From Bradyrhizobium genosp. L (GTDB taxonomy: Bacteria; Pseudomonadota; Alphaproteobacteria; Rhizobiales; Xanthobacteraceae), in NCBI RefSeq assembly GCF_015624485.1, contig NZ_CP061378.1, forward strand, positions 4,402,001 through 4,466,000: 64,000 nt of DNA, written 5' to 3'. A program made the translations under genes and the position numbers. A model generated the notes under the pieces. That model saw nothing but the letters and a program-made list of their open reading frames with translations, did no database searches and had not been told where the DNA came from. This document shows, one piece after another, positions 8,487 through 17,512 of the stretch. Positions within the stretch are counted from its first letter, which is position 1. The number at the start of each line of letters is the position of its first letter.

Positions 8487-8785
8487 GCAGGCTGATGAAA
8501 ACATTGAAGGTTGTTCTTGGGGCAATAGCTATTGTAGGCGCCTTACTATCGAGTTGGTGGTGGGTGCGGGCTGCTAGTGCTAAGGTGCTTGGCAAAGGCC
8601 AAGCTGGCGTGGGCTGGGGCGGAACGCCGGTAAACGTCGAGAACGAGAAGGGCGAGATCCTGGATTTCCTAGAGACGTTTAAACACCAATCCAGATACAA
8701 CTCTCGGGCGGCTCTTGCGGCAGCAGTCAGCGCGCTAGCCGCAGGCGTCTTATTTCTTCTGAATATGCCCCGTCTTCCTAGCTGA
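8483..8785 (+). CDS. Small membrane protein (100 aa), second of a coupled pair
   Basis: Starts within the stop codon of the preceding small gene (ATGA at 8483-8486). An N-terminal hydrophobic helix (VVLGAIAIVGALLSSWWW) and a C-terminal one (LAAAVSALAAGVLFLLN) enclose a soluble stretch of ~50 residues rich in charged amino acids, probably facing one compartment. No family recognised. Base composition is slightly lower in GC than the neighbours, consistent with an accessory gene. Confidence 0.6.
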   Translation: MSRLMKTLKVVLGAIAIVGALLSSWWWVRAASAKVLGKGQAGVGWGGTPVNVENEKGEILDFLETFKHQSRYNSRAALAAAVSALAAGVLFLLNMPRLPS

Positions 8786-8801
8786 CTAGGATCACTAACC
8801 C

Positions 8802-8887
8802 CGTCATTGCGAGCGAAGCGAAGCAATCCGAGCATCCGTATGTGCGGAACGATGGATTGCTTCGTCGCTTCGCTTCTCGCAATGCCG
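8802..8887. repeat. Intergenic palindromic repeat, CGTCATTGCGAG family
   Basis: CGTCATTGCGAGCGAAGCG at the left faces CGCTTCTCGCAATG at the right, each with an inner AAGCAATCC/GGATTGCTT arm. The same unit recurs near 17374 and 46665. It forms a long imperfect hairpin between convergent genes. Confidence 0.8.
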
Positions 8888-8900
8888 GCTGAATAACTCG

Positions 8901-9674
8901 TTACGAACTCGTCAACCACCACGTCTGCACCGTCGCCGCCAGATTGTTCATCCCGTGCAGCAGGATGGTGAGCCAGGTCGAGCCGGTGCGGTAGCGCAGA
9001 TAGCCGAACAGCAATCCGATCGACAGCACCTCGCCAAGGAAGAACCAGTCGTATTGCAGATGCATCATGGTCCAGACCACCGACGACAGCACGATCGCGC
9101 CGTAGGGACCGAGGAACGACTCCGACCATCCGCGATACAGCCAGCCGCGCGCGAACAGCTCCTCCCACAGCGGCGCCGCGCCGGCAAACGCGATCACCAG
9201 CAGCCACAGTGCGCCGTCGGCCTGCGCCGATTTCAGCACGTCGCCCATGAAGCCGGGCACCACCTCGCGACCGACTGCGCGCGAGATCGCGTCCCAGACC
9301 ACGACCAGCACGGCGAGCGCGACGACGCCGATGACGACGTTTTTCCACGATGTGCCGTGCAGCCCGAGATAGTCGGCGAACAGCGTTCGGGTCGGGCGGA
9401 TCGCGACCCACAGCGCCAGCAGCACCATCGGCAGGCCGGCCAGCACCGAGAGCGAGATGGTGAGGCCGTCGCCGACCACATGGACGATGCCGTCCACCGA
9501 CAGCGGCCCGCCCTGCAGCAGCACGCAATAGATGATGGCCGCGAGCTGGCCGAGGAACATCGCGCCGAAAATCACGAGGCCCCACAGCGCGGTGCCCCAG
9601 AATTTCCAGACCCGCGGCGGACGCGGCGGCGGTTCGAGGGCGGTCGGCGGCAGGTCGGAATTGAGAGCGTCCAT
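8901..9674 (-). CDS. CPBP-family intramembrane glutamic endopeptidase
   Basis: 257 residues with about seven membrane helices. The three CPBP/Abi motifs are present: EELFARG (paired Glu plus Arg), WTMMHLQY (His) and LLHGMNN (His/Asn). Members include the Rce1 prenyl-protein protease and bacteriocin-immunity proteins. The N-terminus is proline-rich and cytosolic. I chose MDALNSD as start because the longer reading adds only a basic, non-conserved stretch. No bacteriocin or prenylated partner is visible nearby. Confidence 0.85.
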   Translation of the reverse strand: MDALNSDLPPTALEPPPRPPRVWKFWGTALWGLVIFGAMFLGQLAAIIYCVLLQGGPLSVDGIVHVVGDGLTISLSVLAGLPMVLLALWVAIRPTRTLFADYLGLHGTSWKNVVIGVVALAVLVVVWDAISRAVGREVVPGFMGDVLKSAQADGALWLLVIAFAGAAPLWEELFARGWLYRGWSESFLGPYGAIVLSSVVWTMMHLQYDWFFLGEVLSIGLLFGYLRYRTGSTWLTILLHGMNNLAATVQTWWLTSS

Positions 9675-9767
9675 CAGGGGGCCTTCATGGCAGCGCCCGC
9701 GCAAGCCGCGCGCGCCGGAATCGGGAGATCATAAGCCTCTCGACCTGCGGCGGGCAGCGAAAAATTG

Positions 9768-10229
9768 CTAGATGCTTCCATGCTTTGGCGCATGACGGCC
9801 AAGCCGGATGTCGACCCAGTCATTGGCGCGCGTCCGGTTCGCATCCTTGCGCGAGGCCTGGACCGGAAAAATGTCGCCCGCATGCAGCTGTCGGCCATCG
9901 GGGTAAGCCGCCATCTGAAGGCTCGACTCGTGCGTCGCCCCATCCACTGGCGAGATGTAGGCGAAGCGGACCTCGATCTTGTGCTTGACGTCGGCGCTCT
10001 GCCACTTCGGATGCATGCGCGAAGCAAGCACGGCGAACTCGCAAGACATGAGATCGGAGCTCCAGGTTTTGCCCGATTCAGCACCGTCGGGCTTTTCCAG
10101 GTAGCACTGCTCCTTGACCTGGCTGATGCGCGCGTCGATCGGCCGGAAATTCACCCGCTTGTCGAACTCGTTGTAGATATGGATGCCGGCAAGGCCGGCG
10201 CAAATCACTCCGAAGAAGACGAGGCGCAT
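9768..10229 (-). CDS. Exported hypothetical protein, paralogue of the adjacent gene
   Basis: 153 residues. An N-terminal hydrophobic segment (LVFFGVICAGLAGIHIYNEFD) looks like an uncleaved anchor or signal. The rest is soluble, with the pattern VNFRPIDARISQVKEQCYLEK, KHKIEVRFAYISPVDGATHESSLQ and GDIFPVQASRKD. The same blocks occur in the next upstream protein, so the pair arose by duplication. The VDARV-type opening recalls DUF3592-like domains, but I cannot assign the family firmly. Both are on the minus strand, 27 bases apart, and probably cotranscribed. Confidence 0.65.
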   Translation of the reverse strand: MRLVFFGVICAGLAGIHIYNEFDKRVNFRPIDARISQVKEQCYLEKPDGAESGKTWSSDLMSCEFAVLASRMHPKWQSADVKHKIEVRFAYISPVDGATHESSLQMAAYPDGRQLHAGDIFPVQASRKDANRTRANDWVDIRLGRHAPKHGSI

Positions 10230-10256
10230 GCGTGCTGCTCCCGATGCGCGCCCAGA

Positions 10257-10670
10257 TCAGGTCCAGCGCGTCTTGTCCGGCTTGGTCTTGGAGGCGAGGA
10301 TCGCCAGCACGTCGCCGGGGTGCAGCGGCTTGCCGTTCGGGAAGGCTGCCGCCTGCAGGCTCGACGCATGCGAAACCCCATCCACCGGAGAGACGTAGGC
10401 AACCTGCACTTCGATCTTGTGCCTGACGTCATAGCCCTGCCACTTCGGATGCTCGCGGCTCAGTCGCTGGGCGACGTCGCAAGGCAACAGGTCGGAGGTG
10501 TAGGTGGTCTTGGTGATGGCCCCGCGCTCGACCTTCTCCAGGAAGCATCGCTCGCTGACGGCACTGACGCGCGCATCGACGCGCTGATAGTTCACCTTCT
10601 TGTCGTACTGGTCGTATGCGACCATGCCGGCAATGCCGACCGCGACGATTACGAGGGCTCCAAGACGCAT
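10257..10670 (-). CDS. Exported hypothetical protein, paralogue of the adjacent gene
   Basis: 137 residues from MRLGALVIVAVG; a longer start would put a basic tail before the membrane segment. An N-terminal helix is followed by VNYQRVDARVSAVSERCFLEK, RHKIEVQVAYVSPVDGVSHASSLQ and GDVLAILASKT, block for block similar to the downstream protein. Two Cys (in RCFLEK and LLPCDVA) are shared with the paralogue and could pair if the domain is periplasmic. Function unknown. Confidence 0.65.
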   Translation of the reverse strand: MRLGALVIVAVGIAGMVAYDQYDKKVNYQRVDARVSAVSERCFLEKVERGAITKTTYTSDLLPCDVAQRLSREHPKWQGYDVRHKIEVQVAYVSPVDGVSHASSLQAAAFPNGKPLHPGDVLAILASKTKPDKTRWT

Positions 10671-10799
10671 CCGCGTTCTCCCGTGCTGCCTGCATATCAA
10701 GCGGCCGGCAATTAAGGAGTGTTGAACGCGCCCTCGCCCGCTTGCGCGACGGCAAGCTTTGTCTTGCGAAAATGCCTCGGATTTGAGGGAAATCCCGCG

Positions 10800-11546
10800 C
10801 TATCGCCGCCGCGTGATTGGAACGTCGTAGGCCGCACCGCCCGCGCCCGGCAGCGAGAAGTGCCACCATTCCTTGGCGTAGTTGACAAAACCCTGCCCGG
10901 CCATCGCGGCAACCAGCCTGCTCCGCCAGCGCCGCTGCGCCGGCGTGGTCGAAGGGGCCGCCGTGTGGGCTTTCACGTCGGAGCAATCATAACCGGTACC
11001 CATGTCGACGCTGCCCTCGGGCGCACGCGCGGCCGCCGGCGCAGTGCAGTCGGCGTAATCCTTCGCAGGATCGAATGTGCCGGCGTTGTCGGCAGTCTGA
11101 TCGACCAGCGTCAGGTCAACGGCCGCGCCGGTGGAATGGCCGGAATGGGTCGCGATATAGCCGAGGCGGAACAAATCGGCCTTGGCGAAAGCGGGATTGT
11201 AGCGATGTTCGGCCGCGGTTTCCTTGCCGTTCTGCGACCATGCCACCATGTCGGCGACCGCGCGCGCCGGCCGGTAGCAATCGAACATCTTCAGCGACAG
11301 CTTTTGCCGCGCCAGCTCCCGCTGCACCGCCTTCAGCCGCAGCCCGACCTCCCGCTTGACCACGCATTCCGCGGCGCCATAGCCCGCGATCGGCCGGCCC
11401 ATGAAATTGTTCGAACTGGCGTAGCGGATGTCCTGGATGATGGTCGGGTCGATGTCGCGGAGCAGCACGAAACCGTCCGGCAGGGCCTGCGCAAGGACCG
11501 GCGAAACCCACGCCGCGACGGCGGCTACGCGTATGACAGTCTTCAC
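10800..11546 (-). CDS. D-alanyl-D-alanine dipeptidase, VanX/DdpX type (peptidase M15D)
   Basis: About 248 residues, with a GTG start preceded by AGGGG and a clear Sec signal ([21 protein letters not shown]). Zinc-site motifs [12 protein letters not shown] (His and Asp) and EWWHF (Glu and His) match the VanX family, as does the opening [20 protein letters not shown]. The enzyme would cleave D-Ala-D-Ala in the periplasm, for recycling rather than vancomycin resistance since no vanHA genes are nearby. An ATG 63 bases upstream is possible but would bury the signal peptide. Confidence 0.88.
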   Translation of the reverse strand: MKTVIRVAAVAAWVSPVLAQALPDGFVLLRDIDPTIIQDIRYASSNNFMGRPIAGYGAAECVVKREVGLRLKAVQRELARQKLSLKMFDCYRPARAVADMVAWSQNGKETAAEHRYNPAFAKADLFRLGYIATHSGHSTGAAVDLTLVDQTADNAGTFDPAKDYADCTAPAAARAPEGSVDMGTGYDCSDVKAHTAAPSTTPAQRRWRSRLVAAMAGQGFVNYAKEWWHFSLPGAGGAAYDVPITRRR

Positions 11547-11687
11547 GGGTTGCCCCTGGTTTATCGTGATGTCCGGTTGTACCGGCCATGTGGTGGAACG
11601 GTCGATCACATCTTACTCGGGGAAAACTCCGACAACCCCTCTTCGCGCTTGCCCCTTCGGCCATCCGCGCCTATAGCCATGGCTTTA

Positions 11688-12641
11688 ATGACCCCATCAT
11701 TGAAATCGACTTTCGTCCTTGGTCACCGGCATCTGCTGGGCATCGAGGGCCTTTCCGCTGACGACATCACGGGCCTGCTCGACCTCTCCGAGGAGTATGT
11801 CGAGCTCAACCGCCAGGTCGACAAGAAACGCGCCTCGTTGCGCGGCCGCACCCAGGTCAATTTGTTCTTCGAGGCCTCGACGCGGACCCAGTCCTCGTTC
11901 GAGATCGCCGGAAAACGGCTCGGCGCCGACGTCATGAACATGTCGGTGTCATCGATGTCGACCCGCAAGGGCGAGACGCTGATGGACACCGCGGTGACAT
12001 TGAACGCCATGCACCCGGATATCCTGGTGGTGCGCCATCACGCCTCCGGCGCGGTGGAACTGCTGGCGCGCAAGGTTGACGGTTCCGTGATCAATGCCGG
12101 CGACGGCGCCCACGAGCATCCGACCCAGGCGCTGCTCGACGCGTTGACCATCCGCCGCAACAAGGGCCGCATCGAGGGCCTGGTGATCGCGATCTGCGGC
12201 GACGTGCTGCATTCGCGCGTGGCACGCTCCAACATCCTCCTGCTCAACACCATGGGCGCCCGCGTCCGCGTGGTGGCGCCCTCCACGCTGTTGCCGGCAG
12301 GCATCGAGCGGATGGGCGTCGAGGTCGCGCGCGACATGCGCGAGGGATTGAATGGCGCCGACATCGTGATGATGCTGCGCCTGCAGCGCGAGCGCATGAA
12401 CGGCTCGTTCGTGCCGTCGTCGGCCGAATATTTCCACTATTTCGGGCTCGACAAGAAGAAGCTCGGCTACGCCAAGCCGGACGCGCTGGTGATGCATCCG
12501 GGACCGATGAATCGCGGCGTCGAGATCGACACCTTTGTGGCTGACGGCGCGCAGTCGCTGATCCGTGAACAGGTTGAAATGGGAGTGGCGGTACGCATGG
12601 CGGTGCTCGAAGCGCTCGCCCGCAACCTGCCGAACGCGTGA
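11688..12641 (+). CDS. pyrB: Aspartate carbamoyltransferase catalytic subunit
   Basis: About 317 residues (three more if the ATG at 11679 is used). It carries [13 protein letters not shown] (carbamoyl phosphate site), [31 protein letters not shown] and [13 protein letters not shown], all diagnostic of ATCase. It makes carbamoyl-aspartate from carbamoyl phosphate and aspartate, the second step of pyrimidine synthesis. The pyrC-like gene starts four bases after its stop; in related organisms the two products form one complex. No pyrI regulatory chain is present. Confidence 0.97.
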   Translation: MTPSLKSTFVLGHRHLLGIEGLSADDITGLLDLSEEYVELNRQVDKKRASLRGRTQVNLFFEASTRTQSSFEIAGKRLGADVMNMSVSSMSTRKGETLMDTAVTLNAMHPDILVVRHHASGAVELLARKVDGSVINAGDGAHEHPTQALLDALTIRRNKGRIEGLVIAICGDVLHSRVARSNILLLNTMGARVRVVAPSTLLPAGIERMGVEVARDMREGLNGADIVMMLRLQRERMNGSFVPSSAEYFHYFGLDKKKLGYAKPDALVMHPGPMNRGVEIDTFVADGAQSLIREQVEMGVAVRMAVLEALARNLPNA

Positions 12642-12645
12642 CGCC

Positions 12646-13947
12646 ATGCTGACTGACCGCAGACCCATCCTGCTCGCCAACGCCCGTGTCATCGATCCCT
12701 CGCGCGATTTCGACGGTCCCGGTGATGTTCTCATTGCCGATGGCGTGATCCGCGACGCCAAGCGCGGCATCGGCGCCGCCGGCGTCCCCGAAGGCACCGA
12801 CGTCGTCAATTGCGCCGGCAAGATCGTCGCCCCCGGCCTGATCGACATGCGCGCCTTTGTCGGCGAGCCCGGCGCCAGCCACCGCGAGACCTTCGCCTCC
12901 GCGAGCCAGGCCGCGGCCGCCGGCGGCATCACCACCATCATCTGCCAACCCGACACCTCGCCGGTCATCGACAACTCGGCGACCGTCGACTTCGTGCTGC
13001 GCCGCGCCCGCGACACCGCGATCGTCAACATCCATCCGATGGCCGCGCTGACCAAGGGCATGCAGGGTCACGAGATGACCGAGCTCGGCCTGCTCAAGGC
13101 CGCAGGTGCCGTCGCCTTCACCGACGGCGACAAGAGCGTCACCAACGCGCAGGTGATGCGCCGCGCGCTGACCTACGCCCGCGATTTCGACGCGCTGATC
13201 GTGCATCACACCGAGGACCCGAATCTGGTCGGCGAAGGCGTGATGAACGACGGCGAGTTCGCGACCCGGCTCGGCCTGATGGGGATTCCGACCGCGGCCG
13301 AGTCGATCATGCTCGAGCGCGACCTGCGGCTCGCGGCGCTGACTGGCGGCCGCTACCACGCGGCCTCGCTGACCTCGATCGAGTCGCTCGAGATCCTCAA
13401 GCGCGCCCGCGATGGCGGCCTCGACGTTTCGGCCTCGGTCTCGATCAACCATGTCACCCTGAACGAGAACGACATCGGCCCCTACCGCACCTTCCTGAAG
13501 CTGGCGCCGCCGCTGCGCACCGAGGACGACCGCAAGGCGCTGGTCGCTGCCCTCGCCTCGGGCCTGATCGACGTTGTGATGAGCGATCACAATCCGCAGG
13601 ACGTCGAGGTCAAGCGGCTGCCGTTCGCGGAAGCCGCGAGCGGCGCGGTCGGCCTGCAGACCATGCTGCCGGCGGCGCTGCGGCTGATCCACAATGCCGA
13701 GCTGGATTTCAAGACGCTGATCCGGGCGATGTCGACCCGGCCGGCGGAGCTCCTGGGGCTACCGGGCGGCACGCTGCGCGCAGGCTCCCCGGCCGACGTG
13801 GTCGTGATCGACGCCGACACGCCCTGGGTGCTCGATCGCGACGAGCTGAAATCGTTGTGCAAGAACACCCCGTTCGACGACGCCCGATTCTCCGGCCGCG
13901 TGGTCCGGACCATCGTCGGCGGACGAACGGTGTATGAGCACGTTTAA
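12646..13947 (+). CDS. pyrC': Dihydroorotase-like ATCase partner lacking the catalytic His-x-His (PyrC'/PyrX type)
   Basis: 433 residues of the amidohydrolase fold, close to class I dihydroorotase: VAPGLIDMRAFVGEPG, GGITTIICQPDTSP, SVSINHVTLNE, MSDHNPQD and LGLPGGTLRAGSPADVVVID. In active enzymes the first motif is DxHxH; here residues 67-71 read DMRAF, so both metal-binding His are replaced (Arg69, Phe71). The C-terminal Asp (SDHNP) is kept. Family knowledge: Pseudomonas and relatives have such inactive chains that hold ATCase together. A separate working dihydroorotase must exist elsewhere in the genome. Annotation pipelines usually call this pyrC. Confidence 0.92.
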   Translation: MLTDRRPILLANARVIDPSRDFDGPGDVLIADGVIRDAKRGIGAAGVPEGTDVVNCAGKIVAPGLIDMRAFVGEPGASHRETFASASQAAAAGGITTIICQPDTSPVIDNSATVDFVLRRARDTAIVNIHPMAALTKGMQGHEMTELGLLKAAGAVAFTDGDKSVTNAQVMRRALTYARDFDALIVHHTEDPNLVGEGVMNDGEFATRLGLMGIPTAAESIMLERDLRLAALTGGRYHAASLTSIESLEILKRARDGGLDVSASVSINHVTLNENDIGPYRTFLKLAPPLRTEDDRKALVAALASGLIDVVMSDHNPQDVEVKRLPFAEAASGAVGLQTMLPAALRLIHNAELDFKTLIRAMSTRPAELLGLPGGTLRAGSPADVVVIDADTPWVLDRDELKSLCKNTPFDDARFSGRVVRTIVGGRTVYEHV

Positions 13948-13961
13948 AACGGACCGGAACC

Positions 13962-14069
13962 CTAGCGCCCGGAAAGCTGAGAAATCGCTTCCATCATCGT
14001 GCCGACGACGCCGGCCACGAGATAAAGGCCAAGGAAAATCCGCTCCAGCCGCTTGCGCACCGAAGGCAT
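13962..14069 (-). CDS. Small membrane protein, 35 aa
   Basis: A short reading frame opening MPSVRKRLERI, followed by a hydrophobic helix (FLGLYLVAGVVGTMM) and a polar tail ending LSGR. An AGAGGAG site lies about eight bases before the ATG, which is unusually good for a chance frame, and the basic-then-hydrophobic layout is that of a single-pass inner-membrane peptide. Convergent with the pyrC-like gene. Function unknown. Confidence 0.55.
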   Translation of the reverse strand: MPSVRKRLERIFLGLYLVAGVVGTMMEAISQLSGR

Positions 14070-14170
14070 GATAAGTTCTCCTCTTTACCTGGCCCCATGG
14101 TGCCGATTTATGGTTAATGTTCAGTTGACGGAAGTGCCCGGAAAGGGCGAGCCAGGGAGGAGTGACCGCG

Positions 14171-14767
14171 ATGTCCGGTGACGCATTGCTGCCCACCGCC
14201 TTTCTTATCGGCTATCTCTGCGGCTCGATCCCGTTCGGCATGATCCTGACCCGGCTTGCCGGCACCCAGGACCTGCGCACGATCGGCTCCGGCAATATCG
14301 GCGCCACCAACGTGCTACGGACCGGTCGCAAGGGCCTCGCCGCGGCGACGCTGCTCGGCGACATGCTGAAGGGCACGGTTGCCGTCATCATCGCGGGCAC
14401 GCTCGGCGGCCCAAACGCCGCGATGCTCGCAGCGCTCGGCGCCTTCCTCGGCCACCTCTTCCCGGTCTGGCTGAAATTTCGCGGCGGCAAGGGCGTTGCG
14501 ACCTATATCGGCGTGCTGCTCGGCCTGTTCTGGCCGGCCGCGCTGATCTTCGCGGTGATCTGGCTCGGCACCGCCTACACCACCCGCTACTCGTCGCTGT
14601 CGGCGCTGATCGCCGCCTTCGTGACGCCACTGTTCCTGTGGTTCTTCGGCCACAACGCGCTGGCATCCTTGTTCGCCGTGCTGACCATCCTGCTGTTCTA
14701 CATGCACCGCGAGAACATCAAGCGCCTGCAGGCCGGCACCGAAGGCAAGATCGGCGAGAAGAAGTAA
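14171..14767 (+). CDS. plsY: Glycerol-3-phosphate acyltransferase PlsY
   Basis: 198 residues with five to seven membrane helices. Three PlsY motifs are present: [29 protein letters not shown] (substrate loop) and [14 protein letters not shown]. It transfers an acyl group from acyl-phosphate to glycerol-3-phosphate, the first step of phospholipid synthesis. The ATG at 14171 sits eight bases after GGGAGGAG; a GTG nine bases earlier is too close to that site. plsY-dprA-topA is a recurrent neighbourhood in Rhizobiales; here an amidase lies between plsY and dprA. Confidence 0.95.
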   Translation: MSGDALLPTAFLIGYLCGSIPFGMILTRLAGTQDLRTIGSGNIGATNVLRTGRKGLAAATLLGDMLKGTVAVIIAGTLGGPNAAMLAALGAFLGHLFPVWLKFRGGKGVATYIGVLLGLFWPAALIFAVIWLGTAYTTRYSSLSALIAAFVTPLFLWFFGHNALASLFAVLTILLFYMHRENIKRLQAGTEGKIGEKK

Positions 14768-14774
14768 CTCCTCT

Positions 14775-14880
14775 CGTCATTCCGGGGCGCGACGAAGTCG
14801 CGAGCCCGGAATCCATTGAGCAGCATCACGCGTGGCAAAATGGATTCCGGGCTCTCGCTTCGCGAGCCCCGGAATGACGG
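14775..14880. repeat. Intergenic palindromic repeat, CGTCATTCCGGG family
   Basis: CGTCATTCCGGGGCGCGACG faces GCGAGCCCCGGAATGACG, with inner GGAATCCATT/AATGGATTCC arms. Further copies are at 20411, 27269, 39550 and 43825. It lies between convergent plsY and the amidase gene and may serve as their shared 3' hairpin. Confidence 0.82.
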
Positions 14881-14884
14881 TGGA

Positions 14885-16123
14885 TCACTTTGCCAGCGCC
14901 GCCTCGACAAAGCTCGCCGCCGCCAATGCCCGCGCATCGGCGCCGAACGGTGCGACCACGGTCACGCCGACCGGCAATCCGCCGTCCGCGACCAGCGTCG
15001 GCACGTTGACGCAGGGCACGCCCATCAGCGTCCACAGCCGGTTGTAGCGGGGATCGCCGGTCGACGCCAAGCCCTTGGGCGCGGCGCCGGGTGCCGACAG
15101 CGTCAGCAGCACATCGACCTCGTCGAACACAGCAGCGAGCGCCAGCCGCGCGCGGGCGGCGACGTCGTTGGCCGCATCGTAATCGGCCGGTGTCATACCC
15201 CTGCTCTCGTCGAGCCTGCCGCGCAACAGCGGCGGCATCGCCTCGTAATTCTCGCGGTACTCCCAGGCGAACGACCGATGCGCGTCGAAATCCTGGATCA
15301 CGGGATGGATCCGCCAGGCCTCTGCGACGATCTCGGGCATCGCAAGCTCGCGCACCGAAGCACCCGCCTGTCCCGCCGCACGTGCCGCCTTTTGCAAGGC
15401 TCCCGCGCCCGCCGGCTCCGGCGCGCCGGCAAAATCCTGCGTCACCACGCCGATGCGCGGCGCGGCGACATTGGCGGGCAACAGCAGCTCCGGCCGGTTG
15501 GTCATCGCCGCCAGCCCGGCGGCGACATCGCGCACGCCGGCCGCGAACAGCCCGACGGTATCGAGCGACCAGGAAAAGCATTTCACGCCGACGGTCGGCA
15601 GCAGCCGATAGCTCGGCTTGATCGCGGCAACGCCGCAGAACGAGGCCGGCCGGATCACCGAGCCGCCGGTCTGCGTGCCCAGCGCCAGCGGGATCATCCC
15701 GGCCCCGACCGCCGCCGCCGAGCCCGAGGACGAGCCGCCGGGCGTATGCGCAGAATTGTGCGGATTGAGGGTCGCGGTCGGATCGTTCGCGGCAAAGGCC
15801 GTCGTCGTGGTCTTGCCGACAATGGTGGCACCGGCCAGCTTCAACGCCATCACGACCGGCGCGTCGGCGCGCGGGCGATGGCCGCGGTAGATCTGCGAGC
15901 CCATCTCGGTCGGGAAGTCGGCGGTGTCGATGATGTCCTTGATGCCGACGGTGATGCCGCGCAATGGCCCGTCCGTCTGCGCGCGGGCACGCGCGTCGCG
16001 GCAGACGAAGGCGCCGACCCGCGGTTCATGCGCCGCGATCGCCTCCTGCGACTGCGCGATCGCGGCATCCGGCGAAAGTGAACCCTTTGCGATGCGCTGT
16101 TGAAGGTCGACCAGAGAGATCAT
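14885..16123 (-). CDS. Amidase signature family amidase
   Basis: 412 residues from MISLVDLQQRI. The Ser-Ser-Lys catalytic set is visible: GITVGIKDIIDT (Lys), GGSSSGSAAAV (central Ser) and GTQTGGSVIRPASFCG (nucleophile Ser). The C-terminal half (MGVPCVNVPTLVADGGLPVGV) also fits. These enzymes hydrolyse amides such as indoleacetamide, aryl amides or glutamyl-tRNA. The start is preferred over MPPM because AGG then falls at usable spacing. The gene is opposite in strand to plsY and dprA on either side, suggesting insertion into that block. Confidence 0.9.
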   Translation of the reverse strand: MISLVDLQQRIAKGSLSPDAAIAQSQEAIAAHEPRVGAFVCRDARARAQTDGPLRGITVGIKDIIDTADFPTEMGSQIYRGHRPRADAPVVMALKLAGATIVGKTTTTAFAANDPTATLNPHNSAHTPGGSSSGSAAAVGAGMIPLALGTQTGGSVIRPASFCGVAAIKPSYRLLPTVGVKCFSWSLDTVGLFAAGVRDVAAGLAAMTNRPELLLPANVAAPRIGVVTQDFAGAPEPAGAGALQKAARAAGQAGASVRELAMPEIVAEAWRIHPVIQDFDAHRSFAWEYRENYEAMPPLLRGRLDESRGMTPADYDAANDVAARARLALAAVFDEVDVLLTLSAPGAAPKGLASTGDPRYNRLWTLMGVPCVNVPTLVADGGLPVGVTVVAPFGADARALAAASFVEAALAK

Positions 16124-16225
16124 TGGCGGCATCCTGTTCTTGTTGGCCGTTTGTAGCGCGTCAGGCGCGACGATGCCAATCATCCGGTTGATTGCAATCT
16201 CCGGTTGGGCGAAGCTGCCGTCCGC

Positions 16226-17341
16226 ATGCATGACCGGACGCAAAACACGACGCACCTCACCGACGCCGAGCGGCTCAACCGCCTGCGGCTGATCCGCTCC
16301 GACAATGTCGGTCCGCGTACCTTTGCATCGCTGCTGCGCCATTTCGGCAGCGCTGCGGCGGCGCTGGAGCGGCTGCCCGATCTCGCGCGCCGCGGCGGCG
16401 CCTCGGCGTCGGGACGGATCTGTAGCGCGGCGGAAGCGGCCGCGGAGCTCGCGGCCTGCGAGAGGAGCGGCGTCAGCCTGGTCGCGCCCGAAGAGGCGCA
16501 TTATCCATCGCGGCTCGCCACCATCGACGATGCGCCGCCGCTGCTCGGCATCCGCGGCGCGCGCGACGCATTGGCGCGGCCGATGATCGCGATCGTCGGC
16601 TCGCGCAACGCTTCCGGCGCCGGATTGAAGTTTGCGGGCCAGCTTGCGCGGGATCTCGGCGACGCCGGCTTCGTCGTGATCTCCGGCCTCGCCCGCGGCA
16701 TCGACGGCGCGGCGCATCGCGCGAGCCTCGCCGGCGGCACGGTCGCGGTGCTCGCCGGCGGCCATGACAAGATCTATCCGCCGGAGCATGCGGATCTGCT
16801 CGCCGCGCTGCTCGATCAGGGCGCGGCGATCTCGGAGATGCCGCTCGGCCATGTGCCGCGGGCGCGCGACTTTCCCCGCCGCAATCGGCTGATCTCGGGC
16901 GCCTCGCTTGGCGTCGTGATCGTCGAGGCTGCGCAGCGCTCGGGCTCGCTGATCACGGCGCGAATGGCCGGCGAACAGGGCCGCGAGGTGTTCGCGGTGC
17001 CGGGCTCGCCGATCGATCCGCGCGCCGCCGGCACCAACGATCTGATCAAGCAGGGCGCGACCCTGGTCACCGAGGCCGCCGACATCATCAGCGCCGTCAC
17101 CCCGATCATGGAGCGGCCGCTCATGCTTCCGTTGCGCGAAGACGACGAGCCGCTGGATTTCTCCACCGGCGCGCCCGGCCGCAACAGGGTGATCGATCTG
17201 CTCGGACCGAGCCCGATCAGCATCGACGACCTGATCCGGATGTCGGATCTGTCGCCGGCCGTGGTCCGCGCCGTGCTGCTCGAGCTCGAGCTCGCCGGCC
17301 GATTGGAGCGCCACGGCGGCGGCCTGGTGTCGATGATCTAG
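16226..17341 (+). CDS. dprA: DNA-processing protein DprA
   Basis: 371 residues. A helix-hairpin-helix-like region comes first ([20 protein letters not shown]), then the Rossmann-like DprA core with [50 protein letters not shown] and [29 protein letters not shown]-terminal winged helix ([29 protein letters not shown]) matches the DML1-type extension of many DprA proteins. DprA loads RecA on incoming single-stranded DNA during natural transformation. The start is uncertain: a TTG at 16205 is possible and no strong ribosome site is seen. Confidence 0.93.
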   Translation: MHDRTQNTTHLTDAERLNRLRLIRSDNVGPRTFASLLRHFGSAAAALERLPDLARRGGASASGRICSAAEAAAELAACERSGVSLVAPEEAHYPSRLATIDDAPPLLGIRGARDALARPMIAIVGSRNASGAGLKFAGQLARDLGDAGFVVISGLARGIDGAAHRASLAGGTVAVLAGGHDKIYPPEHADLLAALLDQGAAISEMPLGHVPRARDFPRRNRLISGASLGVVIVEAAQRSGSLITARMAGEQGREVFAVPGSPIDPRAAGTNDLIKQGATLVTEAADIISAVTPIMERPLMLPLREDDEPLDFSTGAPGRNRVIDLLGPSPISIDDLIRMSDLSPAVVRAVLLELELAGRLERHGGGLVSMI

Positions 17342-17373
17342 CTTTGCACAGAGTTAAGAGCGCAGCTATTTCC

Positions 17374-17496
17374 CCGTCATTGCGAGGAGCGATAGCGACG
17401 AAGCAATCCATGTCTCCTCTTGCTGCGATATGGATTGCTTCGCGGAGCCTGTCATCGGGCGCGCGTTCGCGCGACCCGTTGGCTCGCAATGACGGG
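17374..17496. repeat. Intergenic palindromic repeat, CGTCATTGCGAG family
   Basis: CGTCATTGCGAGGAGCG on the left and CTCGCAATGACGGG on the right, with AAGCAATCCAT/ATGGATTGCTTCG inner arms. Compared with other copies, the right half carries an extra insertion (GTCATCGGGCGCGCGTTCGC). It lies between convergent dprA and an hxlR gene. Confidence 0.78.
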
Positions 17497-17512
17497 ATAG
17501 AGCGACGGCAAA

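Noticed and set aside
14885..17314. 809-residue minus-strand frame covering the amidase and dprA
   Set aside because: Only the 14885-16123 part matches a family (amidase); the upstream part is antisense to dprA.
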